Of a stretch of DNA of 64,000 nucleotides, positions 42,733 through 51,185 are shown in pieces. The translations under genes were made by a program, and so were the position numbers. The notes under the pieces are model-generated. The model saw only the letters and a list, made by a program, of their open reading frames with translations. It made no database searches and had not been told where the DNA came from. The stretch is from assembly GCF_003367505.1 (NCBI RefSeq), contig NZ_PXXX01000015.1, positions 62,001-126,000 on the forward strand, read 5' to 3'. The stretch comes from Lysinibacillus capsici. Lineage in GTDB: Bacteria; Bacillota; Bacilli; Bacillales_A; Planococcaceae. Each line of letters opens with the position of its first letter. Position 1 is the stretch's first letter.

Positions 42733-44028
42733 ATGAATGAAGCGGAAAAATTAAAAAAGGCGACCTATCACTTATGGACGTTCACGGCGAGTAAAATGAT
42801 TGCCATGTTGGGTGCAAACGTCATGGCATTCGGTATTAGTTTGTATATTTTAGCGATGACTGGGTCGGCAATGAGCTTCGCTACCAATATGATTTGTTCA
42901 GTATTACCCCGCGCACTTGTGGCACCCTTAGCAGGCTATGTCGCAGATAATTTTTCAAAAAAACGCACAATATTAATAGCACAGGCAGGAACCATTTTGA
43001 CAGTAGGGGGATTACTGCTTTATACAGAAACAGTAGGAATGTCCGTTTATGCTATATACATAGCTACTGTTTTTAATACTATTTGCTCAGCCTTTTCTGG
43101 TGTAACGTTTTCATCAGCAATTGCCACACTTGTCAATCCAGAGAGATTACAACGTGCGATGTCATTTAACCAAATGTCAATGTCCGTAGCTGCAATTGGA
43201 GGACCAGTCATTGGTGGTATGATGTATGGATTTTTTAATATGGATGTATTTTTAATGGTGAATATGGTGGCCTATGCGATTGCCTTTTGTTTAGAGGCAA
43301 CAATGGATTTTAACCTTTATAGTACAAGAGGGGAAGATACGAAAAAAGAAAAGATGTGGGAAGGGCTGAAAAGTGGTTTTCATTATATCAAGCAACGTAA
43401 CGTCATTAAGACCATTATGTGGGTAGCATTGTGGATCAACCTATTCTTTTCTGCCATCGCTGTTGGAGGAACGTACATCATTATTGAATTGCTAAAAGTA
43501 GAATCCACACACTTTGGCTTTATTGAAGCGTCTGGTGCATTAGGTATGCTCTTAGCATCCCTTTATTTCGCAACAAGATCTGAAGTAAAGGTACCTTTAC
43601 GCTTTTCGAAAATCAGCTTATTACTATTGGCGGGAAGTGTTGGCTTAGCAGTAATCCCTTTAGTTACTGATTTTACCTATATAGCTATTGTGATCTTCTA
43701 TCTCATCATTTACTTTATTTTCGCAATTTTCGAAATGGGGATTAATATGCCCATCGGGGTGTATATGCAAAAAATCATTGCGGAAGAGTACCGTGGGCGT
43801 GTTTTTGGGCTAATGGAGACGATGGCGATGTCCATGATGCCGATTGGTATGGTAGTCTATGGCATGTTATATGATACATTACCAGCAACTATTATTTTAC
43901 CAGTAACGAGTGTCATTATTATTATCATTTCACTTGTGATGCTGCGCTCATCTATTTTAAAAGAGGCACATCCAGAGTATTATGAAAAAGCAGCTCTCCC
44001 AGAAGGGGTCGCGAACACAACAACTTAA
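42733..44028 (+). CDS. MFS transporter, drug-efflux type
   Basis: A 431-residue major facilitator protein with about twelve hydrophobic segments. The loop 2-3 motif is GYVADNFSKKRTILIAQ, and RAMSFNQMSMSVAAIGGPVIGG is typical of the MFS_3/enterobactin-exporter-like group. MQKIIAEEYRGRVFGLMETM is another family block. GGAGGG precedes the ATG. Likely exports a drug or peptide under control of the divergent XRE-TPR regulator. Confidence 0.87.
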   Translation: MNEAEKLKKATYHLWTFTASKMIAMLGANVMAFGISLYILAMTGSAMSFATNMICSVLPRALVAPLAGYVADNFSKKRTILIAQAGTILTVGGLLLYTETVGMSVYAIYIATVFNTICSAFSGVTFSSAIATLVNPERLQRAMSFNQMSMSVAAIGGPVIGGMMYGFFNMDVFLMVNMVAYAIAFCLEATMDFNLYSTRGEDTKKEKMWEGLKSGFHYIKQRNVIKTIMWVALWINLFFSAIAVGGTYIIIELLKVESTHFGFIEASGALGMLLASLYFATRSEVKVPLRFSKISLLLLAGSVGLAVIPLVTDFTYIAIVIFYLIIYFIFAIFEMGINMPIGVYMQKIIAEEYRGRVFGLMETMAMSMMPIGMVVYGMLYDTLPATIILPVTSVIIIIISLVMLRSSILKEAHPEYYEKAALPEGVANTTT

Positions 44029-44031
44029 AAT

Positions 44032-44187
44032 AACGAGGCTGGGACAGAACTCGATTATATTGAAAAACAATAAAAATGGATATTAGCTTTTTCACTTTAA
44101 GAAGTTAAATATGCCTTCCTAAATCAAAAAAATGTTAGACTAATTATATCTTGGTCTAACATTTTTTCTTTTTGTCCCAGCCTCGTT
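44032..44187. repeat. Inverted repeat AACGAGGCTGGGACA enclosing a terminator
   Basis: AACGAGGCTGGGACA (44032-44046) and its exact complement TGTCCCAGCCTCGTT (44173-44187) flank about 126 bases. Just inside the right arm is a terminator hairpin. GAGGCTGGGACA is a motif I recall as dispersed in Firmicute intergenic regions; that recollection cannot be checked here. Confidence 0.75.
44127..44172 (+). terminator. Rho-independent terminator after the MFS gene
   Basis: AAAAAATGTTAGAC and GTCTAACATTTTTT form a perfect 14-bp stem with T tail. Confidence 0.85.
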
Positions 44188-44214
44188 CTTAGTGTTGAAA
44201 AACAAAACATTCAA

Positions 44215-44360
44215 TTGAAAGGTAGAAATGGATTTCCGTTGCAGGCTACTTGCTTTCCTGTGGGCGAGCGCCGAATCGCTTCCTCCGCTACGGCTCCGTG
44301 CAGGGTTTCGCCTGTCTCGCTATCCCACGGGAGTCAAGTAGCCTTCCACTTCAACCCACT
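44215..44360 (-). repeat. GC-richer interspersed palindromic element, copy 1
   Basis: Long imperfect palindrome. The left arm GGCTACTTGCTTTCCTGTGG (44244 on) matches the complement of CCACGGGAGTCAAGTAGCC (ending 44343). The centre is GC-rich compared with the surroundings. Read on the minus strand, it shares the order of blocks (ACTCC, GGGAT, AACCCTG-type, GGAAAG, AACGGAAATC) with copy 2. It resembles repeated extragenic elements of Bacillaceae. No gene inside. Confidence 0.65.
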
Positions 44361-44546
44361 AACTTTTTAGCAAAGGTTTTCAAATAAAGTGAAGGTCTTC
44401 ACTACCCATTTTATGGAGGGCTTTTGACACTCATTACTTCTTCGCAATGAAATTAAGAGTCTATCCTTTCTCTAATCATACAAATAATAGGCTAATTTGA
44501 TTACTACGGCTAGCTAGTATGAAAGATAAGGAAAAGCCCCTTTTGC

Positions 44547-44690
44547 AGAATGGTTGATTGGAGTGGAGCCAGCGTCACTCCTAGGGGATTGAGCGTCACA
44601 GAGGAGACCCTGGAGCGAACGGAAGTGAGTGAAGCGGCTCATCGGACGCCCCCTGGAAAGGACGCTGGCGGAACGGAAATCAACCCCTCA
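44547..44690 (+). repeat. GC-richer interspersed palindromic element, copy 2
   Basis: The arms GTTGATTGGAGTGGAGCC...CACTCCTAGGGG and CCCCCTGGAAAGGACGCTGG...CGGAAATCAAC are complementary with gaps. Same block order as copy 1 but in the opposite orientation, about 190 bases away. A 73-codon open frame over it is a by-product of its base composition and was not called. The bases between the two copies (44361-44546) hold nothing else recognisable. Confidence 0.65.
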
Positions 44691-44764
44691 CCTTGCAAAG
44701 TTGCTTTTTCTGCAGTTGACATCATCTTTTTCAACAACAAGAACAGGCATGCGGTGAAATGCCT

Positions 44765-45481
44765 TTACTGATCATCAATAACAATATAGGTTGCTTGAAT
44801 AGGGCCATGGACACCAACGATAAGAATCATTTCGATATCGGCTGAGTTACTTGGTCCCGTAACAAAGTTGATACAGGAAGCAATTTTTTCACCCTGACGG
44901 ATTTTTTCACTAATCCAACGAGCTGCCTGTGTCATACGAGGCACAATTGTACTTTTAGGAATGATAATGATCGACTTTTCAGGTAAAAAGCTAATGCTTC
45001 TCCCTCTATCTTTGCTACTAAAAAGCACGGCAGTCCCCGATTCTGCTAACGTCATTTCACTAATTGTCACGCCAATATTTGCTTTTTCAGCTTGACGGAT
45101 ATTTTCCTCAGGTTGCTGTGAATCCCATTCATAAAGCTGAATATTGGCTTGTGGCCATTGTTCGTTCATAAGTGCAGATAATCCGTAGTCCTGGAACCGT
45201 TTATCCTTCCATGTAATAACAGACTGACCTCCATACTTGTCAACAACGTCCTGTAAATCCTCTGGAAGTGTCGCAGTATTAGAAATGACAATATTGGTAT
45301 GGATGTTGGCACACTGCTTAATTAATATTTCCACCAATTCATCCTTTGTCGCATCTTTGAGCACACGATCTTGTGGCTGATACTGCCAAGTTGGTCGTGG
45401 TAGTTCTGTCTTAGGCGAACGTCCGAGCTGCTTCGCAATATTTGCTAAAAAGGTTTCTCGACGCTGAATCATACCAGTCAT
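44765..45481 (-). CDS. lutC: Lactate utilization protein C (LUD domain)
   Basis: A 238-residue LUD-domain protein, third subunit of the LutABC L-lactate oxidase system. Features are RRETFLANIAKQLGR at the start, the TISEMTLAESGTAVLFSS block and TGPSNSADIEMILIVGVHGP at the C-terminus. Its ATG shares a base with the lutB stop (TAATG), so the pair is translationally coupled. A short hairpin AGGCAT/ATGCCT at 44745-44764 may end the operon. Confidence 0.93.
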   Translation of the reverse strand: MTGMIQRRETFLANIAKQLGRSPKTELPRPTWQYQPQDRVLKDATKDELVEILIKQCANIHTNIVISNTATLPEDLQDVVDKYGGQSVITWKDKRFQDYGLSALMNEQWPQANIQLYEWDSQQPEENIRQAEKANIGVTISEMTLAESGTAVLFSSKDRGRSISFLPEKSIIIIPKSTIVPRMTQAARWISEKIRQGEKIASCINFVTGPSNSADIEMILIVGVHGPIQATYIVIDDQ

Positions 45482-46908
45482 TATTGCCCGCCTCCTTTTG
45501 TACGATGCTTCATCCAGTCTCTAAAGCTGTCTTTACTTGGTGCAGGGAAATCCCTTGCCTCAGTCCATGCTTTTAATGGGCCCGGCCCTTTAGAAATAGT
45601 TTTGTTTTTGGTAAATGGAGACATGGCAGGTGCAGCAATTTTTGTCGCCATTTTATAAAGGGTAGGGGAGGAAGCCCCTAGACCAAATGCCTTCATTAAA
45701 AGCTTTTCAGAGATAGGTGCCTTGCCCTCATTTTCAACAATGACCTGACGATGGCGATGAATGAGCTGATGTAATGGAATTTTAACAGGGCATGCATCTG
45801 TACAAGCACCGCACAATGTAGAAGCATAGGGCAGTTCTTTAAAATCATCGTAGCCTCCTAAAAGTGGAGAGAGCACAACACCTACAGGTCCAGAGTAGAT
45901 AGAGCCATACGTATGCCCACCAACATGACGATAGACAGGGCAAGCATTAACACAGGCAGCACAGCGAATGCATTGTAAAATAGGCTGGAATTCACTACCT
46001 AAAATAGCCGAGCGTCCATTATCAACAATAACTAAATGAAATTCCTCTGGTCCATCCGTATCCTCTTCGTCCTTTACGCCTGTTAACGTTGTAATATAGC
46101 TCGTTAGCTTTTGACCGACAGCACTTCTTGTTAATAAACTAACAAGGACCTCCATTTCTTCAAATGTAGGAACTATTCTTTCCATTCCCATAACTGTGAT
46201 TTGTGTTTTTGGTAGCGCTGTTACTAAATCAGCATTGCCCTCATTCGTAACGAGTGTAATGGATCCACTTTCAGCAATAGCAAAATTACAGCCTGTAATA
46301 CCAATATCGGCTGTTAAATATTCCTGTCTTAATTTTTCACGTACATAAAGGGCAAGTTCCTCTGGTTTTTCTGTTTGACTGTAGCCTTGTTTTTCCTTAA
46401 AAACATCTCGAATTTGCTCCTTATTTTTATGCAAGGCTGGCGCCACAATATGCGAAGGGGGCTCGTGATCTGCCACCTGCAAAATATATTCACCTAGGTC
46501 TGTCTCAATCACTTCACAACCAAGCGCTTCTAAAGCCGTATTTAAGTTAATTTCTTCTGTCACCATTGATTTGGATTTCACAATTTTTGCCGCATTTTTC
46601 TTTTTAGCAATGCTTTGAATATAGTCGGTTGCTTCCTGTGCAGTTTGCGCAAAGAACACATGCCCACCTCGTTTGGCAACATTTTCACTTAATTGATAAA
46701 GGTAATAATCAAGATTTGCTAAAACATGCTTGCGAATTTCCTCTCCATGAGAACGCCATTCTTCCCAATGTCCTAATTCCTCTGCTTGTTGAAGGCGACG
46801 TGTTTGAAAACGTTCTTGGGCACTCGAAACCGCACGACGCATAAACTGATTATCTAGCTCTTTCGTGACACGTTGTTGAAACCGATCATCACTTGTTTTC
46901 ATGGCCAT
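45481..46908 (-). CDS. lutB: Lactate utilization iron-sulfur protein B
   Basis: A 475-residue iron-sulfur protein. An N-terminal LUD domain with [22 protein letters not shown] is followed by two 4Fe-4S binding sites: [19 protein letters not shown] and [14 protein letters not shown]. It passes electrons during oxidation of L-lactate to pyruvate. Lies 15 bases after lutA. The GGGGG ribosome site and ATG are clear. Confidence 0.95.
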   Translation of the reverse strand: MAMKTSDDRFQQRVTKELDNQFMRRAVSSAQERFQTRRLQQAEELGHWEEWRSHGEEIRKHVLANLDYYLYQLSENVAKRGGHVFFAQTAQEATDYIQSIAKKKNAAKIVKSKSMVTEEINLNTALEALGCEVIETDLGEYILQVADHEPPSHIVAPALHKNKEQIRDVFKEKQGYSQTEKPEELALYVREKLRQEYLTADIGITGCNFAIAESGSITLVTNEGNADLVTALPKTQITVMGMERIVPTFEEMEVLVSLLTRSAVGQKLTSYITTLTGVKDEEDTDGPEEFHLVIVDNGRSAILGSEFQPILQCIRCAACVNACPVYRHVGGHTYGSIYSGPVGVVLSPLLGGYDDFKELPYASTLCGACTDACPVKIPLHQLIHRHRQVIVENEGKAPISEKLLMKAFGLGASSPTLYKMATKIAAPAMSPFTKNKTISKGPGPLKAWTEARDFPAPSKDSFRDWMKHRTKGGGQ

Positions 46909-46923
46909 GTTTATTTCCCCCTT

Positions 46924-47640
46924 TTATCGGCAATTTAACACTTCTGCAATATGCATCACTTTAATTGGCTTACCCTGACGTTGAATGCGACCACCGATAT
47001 TCAATAAGCAGCCTGCGTCAGCTCCTATCAAAATGTCAGCGCCTGTTTCTTCCACATTCAGTACTTTTTCATTGACCATTTCTCCAGAAATATTGCCCAT
47101 TTTAACTGAAAATGTACCACCAAATCCGCAGCATCGATCCTTACCAGGGAGATCCACATAATGCAAGCCCTTGACGTTCTTTAATAATTGGAAGGGTGCC
47201 TCTGTCACACCAAGTAATCTTGTCATATGGCATGACGTATGATAAGTAGCTTTACCTTCTAGATACGCTCCAACATCTTCTATCTTTAATACGTTGACAA
47301 TAAACTCTGTGAATTCATAGGTTTTAGCTGCTAATGCTTGCGCTTTTGGCTCCCATATAGGGTCTCCTTTAAAAACTTCTGGATATTCCTTCAACATATA
47401 AGCGCAGGAACCAGAGGGAGAGACTACATATTCAGCATGCTCAAAGGCTGTGATCATTTTTTTCATCGCATTTTTCGATTCTTCGACATAGCCGCTATTG
47501 TAAGCAGGCTGTCCACAGCAAATTTGATCCTCTGGAAAGTCGATGTCACAGCCAAGTCTTTCTAATACTTCAACAACTGCTTTTCCCACATCCCCTTGAA
47601 ACATATCCACTAAGCAAGTGGCGAATAGTGTGACTTTCAT
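46924..47640 (-). CDS. lutA: Lactate utilization protein A (CCG-domain Fe-S protein)
   Basis: A 238-residue protein with two cysteine-rich CCG domains: [12 protein letters not shown] near residue 42 and [14 protein letters not shown] near residue 180. It works with LutB and LutC. The start is taken at MKVTLFATC (47640), eight bases after AAAGGAG; an ATG two codons upstream is less well spaced. A perfect operator GTCATCTGATGAC (47668-47680) lies just upstream. Confidence 0.95.
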   Translation of the reverse strand: MKVTLFATCLVDMFQGDVGKAVVEVLERLGCDIDFPEDQICCGQPAYNSGYVEESKNAMKKMITAFEHAEYVVSPSGSCAYMLKEYPEVFKGDPIWEPKAQALAAKTYEFTEFIVNVLKIEDVGAYLEGKATYHTSCHMTRLLGVTEAPFQLLKNVKGLHYVDLPGKDRCCGFGGTFSVKMGNISGEMVNEKVLNVEETGADILIGADAGCLLNIGGRIQRQGKPIKVMHIAEVLNCR

Positions 47641-47667
47641 ATTCATCGCTCCTTTTATAAACAACTG

Positions 47668-47680
47668 GTCATCTGATGAC
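47668..47680. promoter_or_regulatory. Putative LutR operator before lutA
   Basis: GTCATCTGATGAC is a perfect 6-1-6 palindrome. On the minus strand TTGACA (a candidate -35) immediately precedes it. The same core, GGTCATCTGATGA, recurs at 48661-48673. Confidence 0.65.
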
Positions 47681-47749
47681 TTGTCAATAATTTAATCTTA
47701 CAACAAATTTGAAAAAGTGAAAACGTTTTTTTATGAATTTTCAGAAAAG

Positions 47750-47781
47750 AAAAACTACCTAGCTTGTACTAGGTAGTTTTT
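47750..47781 (-). terminator. Terminator of the lutR-like gene
   Basis: AAAAACTACCTAG and CTAGGTAGTTTTT form a perfect 13-bp stem that overlaps the stop codon of the GntR gene. Confidence 0.85.
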
Positions 47782-48511
47782 AGTGTGAATTGGATTCTGT
47801 TGTTTCGAAATATTGTAATAGCACTTTTTCAACGTTGCTTAAATGAGATGCCATTGCATGTTTGGCTAGCTCTTCGTTTTGCTGTTTAATCGCGAGGAAA
47901 ATCTGCATATGTTCATCATATAATTGTTCGCTCGTTGTTTTTTGTGAATACAACCAAATTCGCCGTGTCTCTTTCATCGTTTCGATCATTAAACCAGAAA
48001 TTTGATCTAAAATTGTAGTGAGTAGGGGGTTTTGAGAGGCATTGGAAATAGCTGCATGAAATTGATAATCTGCTTTTTCACCAAGCTCGCCATCACCATG
48101 TGCCTGCTTCATATCCTCTAAAATTTGTACCATTGCCTGAATATCCTGATCTGTACGTTGGAGGGCTGCACGTCCTGCCGCTCCCACTTCAATAATTTTG
48201 CGCACTTCTAGTAAATGAGCAATATCCTGTTTATTCGTTAACATAGCGGTGGATAAAGGAAAGTCAAGCTGATGGGCTGGCACACTTTTGACAAACGTTC
48301 CAGAGCCTTGTTTGATTTCAATCAATCCCATTGCTTTTAATGCAGATAATGCCTCCCGTACAGCAGAACGACTCACTTGTAATTGCTCCGCAAGCTGCTC
48401 AACTGAGTCAAGCCGATCACCTGGCTTTAGGACACCAGCTCGTATTTTTTCATGTAAGATTTCGGATACTTCTTCATAGATCTTTTTTGGTCTAATCTTT
48501 CTTAATTCCAA
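47780..48511 (-). CDS. lutR: GntR/FadR-family regulator, probable LutR
   Basis: A 243-residue FadR-type repressor. The winged helix is at residues about 10-75 (LKPGDRLDSVEQLAEQL, SRSAVREALSALKAMGLI, KQGSGTFV), followed by an all-helical FCD effector domain. It lies directly upstream of lutABC on the same strand, as expected for LutR, which is released by L-lactate. The start is TTG 48511, six bases after GAGGTG. A palindrome TCATGGTTTACCATGA (48574-48589) lies over its promoter, consistent with autoregulation. Confidence 0.83.
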   Translation of the reverse strand: MELRKIRPKKIYEEVSEILHEKIRAGVLKPGDRLDSVEQLAEQLQVSRSAVREALSALKAMGLIEIKQGSGTFVKSVPAHQLDFPLSTAMLTNKQDIAHLLEVRKIIEVGAAGRAALQRTDQDIQAMVQILEDMKQAHGDGELGEKADYQFHAAISNASQNPLLTTILDQISGLMIETMKETRRIWLYSQKTTSEQLYDEHMQIFLAIKQQNEELAKHAMASHLSNVEKVLLQYFETTESNSH

Positions 48512-48573
48512 GGGCTACACCTCTTTTTTCGCTCATTTGCTATCATCATTATACATGAAAATAAGTCATTTAC

Positions 48574-48589
48574 TCATGGTTTACCATGA
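48574..48589. promoter_or_regulatory. Palindromic operator before lutR
   Basis: TCATGGTTTACCATGA has perfect 7-base arms around TT and matches the TGGT-ACCA core favoured by FadR-type regulators. On the minus strand a TATAAT lies about 25 bases further on. Confidence 0.6.
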
Positions 48590-48660
48590 ACACTTTGTGT
48601 AGAGTAGAGGACTGTCGAAATTTAAAGAAATCATAATGGAAACATATAAACATATAATAA

Positions 48661-48689
48661 GGTCATCTGATGAATGTATATCCAGATGA
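48661..48689. promoter_or_regulatory. Second copy of the lut operator core with inverted arm
   Basis: GGTCATCTGATGA at 48661 repeats the lutA operator core; TCATCTG (48663) and CAGATGA (48683) are also inverted over 13 bases. The surrounding 48512-49023 region has no gene I can support; short open frames there lack ribosome sites. Confidence 0.5.
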
Positions 48690-48862
48690 TTTAAAAGATG
48701 AGTGTAAAATAAATAGTTTCTTACTATAACATGGGCGTGATAGTGTCTATGAAAAACAGAAGCTTCTTTCAACATTAATGACAAGTAATCGACACTGTCA
48801 AGAAAAAGGTAGAAAAATTAGCTATACTCCTTTTGAAAAAGGGGGAAGATTGGCGGATTTTG

Positions 48863-48891
48863 TTGACAGAAAATCAACAGGAGCGCATAAT
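48863..48891 (+). promoter_or_regulatory. SigA-type promoter for the ccd operon
   Basis: TTGACA (48863-48868) and CATAAT (48886-48891) are separated by 17 bases, 130 bases before ccdA. Confidence 0.55.
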
Positions 48892-49023
48892 GCAGAAGTA
48901 GCTTGGTGGGACTTCTCAAAAATCTCATCATTTTGCCATGAAACGTTCACAAACTAGAAGGGCGCTTTTTATTTTGTTTTTTGGTACGATGGATGCAGTA
49001 ACTGTAAGGAGCGAATAAAAAAT

Positions 49024-49734
49024 ATGGGATCTGATATTAACGTATTTTTAGCTTTTGGTGCAGGGTTCTTAAGTTTTATTTCACCATGTACTCTTCCACT
49101 ATATCCAGCATTTTTATCGTACATAACGGGTATGACATTAGATGAGCTAAAATCAGAAAAAGGTATGCTACAAAAACGTGCCATTTTCCACACACTATTC
49201 TTTTTACTAGGCTTTTCCATTATCTTTATCATTATTGGACTAAGTGCTTCATATGCAGCAGAATTCTTCCTGAATTATCAAACATTATTACGACAGGTTG
49301 GGGCTATTTTAATCGTCGTATTCGGTTTAATGATTGTGGGATTATTGCAGATAGACTTCTTAATGAAGGATCGAAAGTTCCAATTTAAAAATAGACCATC
49401 TGGCTATTTTGGGTCTGTCTTAATTGGTATTGCCTTTGCGGCAGGCTGGACACCATGTACAGGACCAATCCTTGCATCGATTATCATGTTAGCAAGTACA
49501 AACCCAGGTGCGGGCTTTAGCTATATGTTTGCGTATTATTTAGGATTCGCCATTCCATTCTTCGTGCTATCTTTCTTCATTTCACGAATGACTTGGATTC
49601 GTACACACAGCCAGAAAATTGTAAAAATCGGCGGTTACATCATGATTGCCGTTGGGATTTTATTATTCTTTGATGGCTTAACGTATATTACACGCGTTTT
49701 ACAGCCTATTTTCGGTGGATTTACAGGGTTTTAA
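49024..49734 (+). CDS. ccdA: Cytochrome c biogenesis protein CcdA
   Basis: A 236-residue membrane protein with about six segments that carries reducing power across the membrane to apocytochrome c and other thiol proteins. The two redox cysteines are in ISPCTLPLYPAFLSYITGM and GWTPCTGPILA. First gene of ccdA-response regulator-ccdC, the same order as in Bacillus subtilis. Confidence 0.94.
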   Translation: MGSDINVFLAFGAGFLSFISPCTLPLYPAFLSYITGMTLDELKSEKGMLQKRAIFHTLFFLLGFSIIFIIIGLSASYAAEFFLNYQTLLRQVGAILIVVFGLMIVGLLQIDFLMKDRKFQFKNRPSGYFGSVLIGIAFAAGWTPCTGPILASIIMLASTNPGAGFSYMFAYYLGFAIPFFVLSFFISRMTWIRTHSQKIVKIGGYIMIAVGILLFFDGLTYITRVLQPIFGGFTGF

Positions 49735-49786
49735 TTTGTTAAACTAAAGAGGCATACCGAACTTTAACGTGGAGGGAGATGAACAT

Positions 49787-50155
49787 GTGCCTACAGTTTT
49801 AGTAGTAGATGATACGCTATTTATGCGTGTTGCAATCAGTAATATGTTTACAGAATGGGGCTATGAGGTAGTCGGTAAGGCAGTAAATGGTAAAGAAGCT
49901 GTGGCGATGTATCGTGAGTTACAACCAGATTTAGTCACAATGGATGTAACGATGCCCGTTATGACAGGTATTGCAGCCGTAAAAAAAATCATCCCAGAAT
50001 TTCCAGATGCAAAAATCATTATGGTAACAGCATTAGGGCAGCAAAAATTAATCGTAGAAGCGATTGAGAGTGGGGCAAAGGATTTTATTACAAAGCCTTT
50101 CGAGCCAGAACGATTAAAGGCTGTTGCTGATCAATTACTTGGACAAAATTGTTAA
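49787..50155 (+). CDS. CheY-like response regulator of the ccd operon
   Basis: A 122-residue stand-alone receiver domain: acidic pocket VVDDTLFMR, phosphorylation Asp in LVTMDVTMPVM, Thr in MVTALG, Lys in FITKPF. No output domain. It corresponds to YneI (also called CcdB) of Bacillus subtilis, between ccdA and ccdC. GTG 49787 is preferred: GGAGGGA lies nine bases upstream, whereas the GTG at 49769 precedes that ribosome site. Role in cytochrome c maturation is not established. Confidence 0.88.
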   Translation: MPTVLVVDDTLFMRVAISNMFTEWGYEVVGKAVNGKEAVAMYRELQPDLVTMDVTMPVMTGIAAVKKIIPEFPDAKIIMVTALGQQKLIVEAIESGAKDFITKPFEPERLKAVADQLLGQNC

Positions 50156-50180
50156 TTAGACATTAGAGGAGGATTTTTTT

Positions 50181-50675
50181 ATGTTAAGCAGCATCCCTTC
50201 TCACTATTATGTTATAGGGTCGACCATTATGGCCATTCTTATGGGGAGCTTTGTGATGGTCATACGAATGAGAGCTTCCAAAATGCCGACAAATGAGAAG
50301 AAAATTATTATTCCACCAATAGCGATGTCCTCAGGTGCACTGATGTTTTTATTCGAGCAATTCCGTGTACCACCGATGCAAATCTTAGAGGCGGCAGCTG
50401 TAGGAATGGTATTCTCGACAATATTAATTGCTACTTCTAAATTTGAAGTAAAGGGTCGAGATATTTATTTAAAACGTTCAAAAGCATTCGCTTTTATATT
50501 AATCGGATTGTTAATATTCCGAGTGGTGGCGAAAATGATTTTAAGTAGCTCCATCGATGTCGGTGAATTAGCAGGTATGTTCTGGATATTAGCCTTTGCC
50601 ATGTTAGTACCATGGCGTATCGCAATGCTAATCCAGTTTAAACGCGTCAAAAAAACAATTCCAAAACTACACTAG
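50181..50675 (+). CDS. ccdC: CcdC-type membrane protein
   Basis: A 164-residue protein with four to five hydrophobic segments, a basic loop RMRASKMPTNEKKIIIPP and FRVPPMQILEAAAVGMVFST, matching CcdC/YneJ (DUF1453-like). In Bacillus subtilis the ccd genes lie together and ccdA is needed for cytochrome c; the role of ccdC is unclear. Twenty-five bases after the response regulator. The terminator stem starts within its last codons. Confidence 0.85.
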   Translation: MLSSIPSHYYVIGSTIMAILMGSFVMVIRMRASKMPTNEKKIIIPPIAMSSGALMFLFEQFRVPPMQILEAAAVGMVFSTILIATSKFEVKGRDIYLKRSKAFAFILIGLLIFRVVAKMILSSSIDVGELAGMFWILAFAMLVPWRIAMLIQFKRVKKTIPKLH

Positions 50676-50701
50676 TGCTGAAGCTAGTGTAGTTTTTTTA
50701 T
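50664..50701 (+). terminator. Rho-independent terminator
   Basis: AAACTACACTAG and CTAGTGTAGTTT form a perfect 12-bp stem overlapping the ccdC stop, followed by TTTTTTT. Confidence 0.87.
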
Positions 50702-50723
50702 GCATTTAAGCGCTGGAGGAACT

Positions 50724-51125
50724 GGATAGCCTTATAAAAGTGACGGATAAAGCAGCAAAGCGCGGATAGAAGTCCAAAAAAAGAGGATAAAGCTTGCAAA
50801 GTGCAGGATAGCCTCATAAAAGTGGCGGATAAAAATTCAAAAGTAGAGGATAGAGCAGCAAAGCGCGGCTAGAGGTCCAAATAAAGAGGATAAAGCTAGC
50901 AAAGTGGAGGATAGCCTCATAAAAGTGGCGGATAGAACCTCAAAAGTAGAGGATAGAGCAGCAAAGCGCGATTAGAAGTCCAACTAAAGAGGATAAAGCT
51001 AGCAAAGTGCAGGATAGCCTCATAAAAGTGGCGGATAGAACCTCAAAAGTAGAGGATAGAGGCAGCAAAGCGCGGTTAGAAGTCCAACTAAAGAGGATAA
51101 AGCTAGCAAAGTGCAGGATAGCTTC
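50724..51125 (+). repeat. 103-bp higher-order tandem repeat built from GGATA-headed ~21-bp units
   Basis: GGATA recurs about every 21 bases. Five units of 21, 21, 19, 21 and 21 bases make a 103-base block. The unit GGATAGCCTCATAAAAGTGG starts at 50806, 50909 and 51012, exactly 103 apart, and a truncated match starts at 51116 (104). An earlier block at 50724 is one unit short (82 bases). Unit types differ in sequence but keep their order. No open frame of note. The array fills the gap between ccdC and the convergent DUF2621 gene. Confidence 0.88.
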
Positions 51126-51153
51126 TTAGGACAATAATCCCATAACTAAGTAA

Positions 51154-51183
51154 AAACGCTGCACAAAGATTTGTGCAGCGTTT
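51154..51183. terminator. Terminator of the DUF2621 gene
   Basis: AAACGCTGCACAAA and TTTGTGCAGCGTTT form a perfect 14-bp stem with only two loop bases, next to the DUF2621 stop codon. Confidence 0.75.
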
Positions 51184-51185
51184 AC

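Noticed and set aside
41358..44028. A phage repressor/prophage region around the XRE gene
   Set aside because: The regulator carries TPR repeats, the neighbour is an MFS exporter, and no integrase, portal or other phage gene is seen.
44550..44771. 73-codon open frame over the second palindromic element
   Set aside because: It is produced by the GC-richer repeat; codon use is unlike the neighbours and it has no plausible ribosome site.
48581..48784. Minus-strand 67-codon frame in the lutR-ccdA gap
   Set aside because: No ribosome site and it overlaps the operators; translation shows no domain.
50676..51150. The GGATA array as a CRISPR
   Set aside because: Units are about 21 bases, contiguous without unique spacers, and no cas gene is near.
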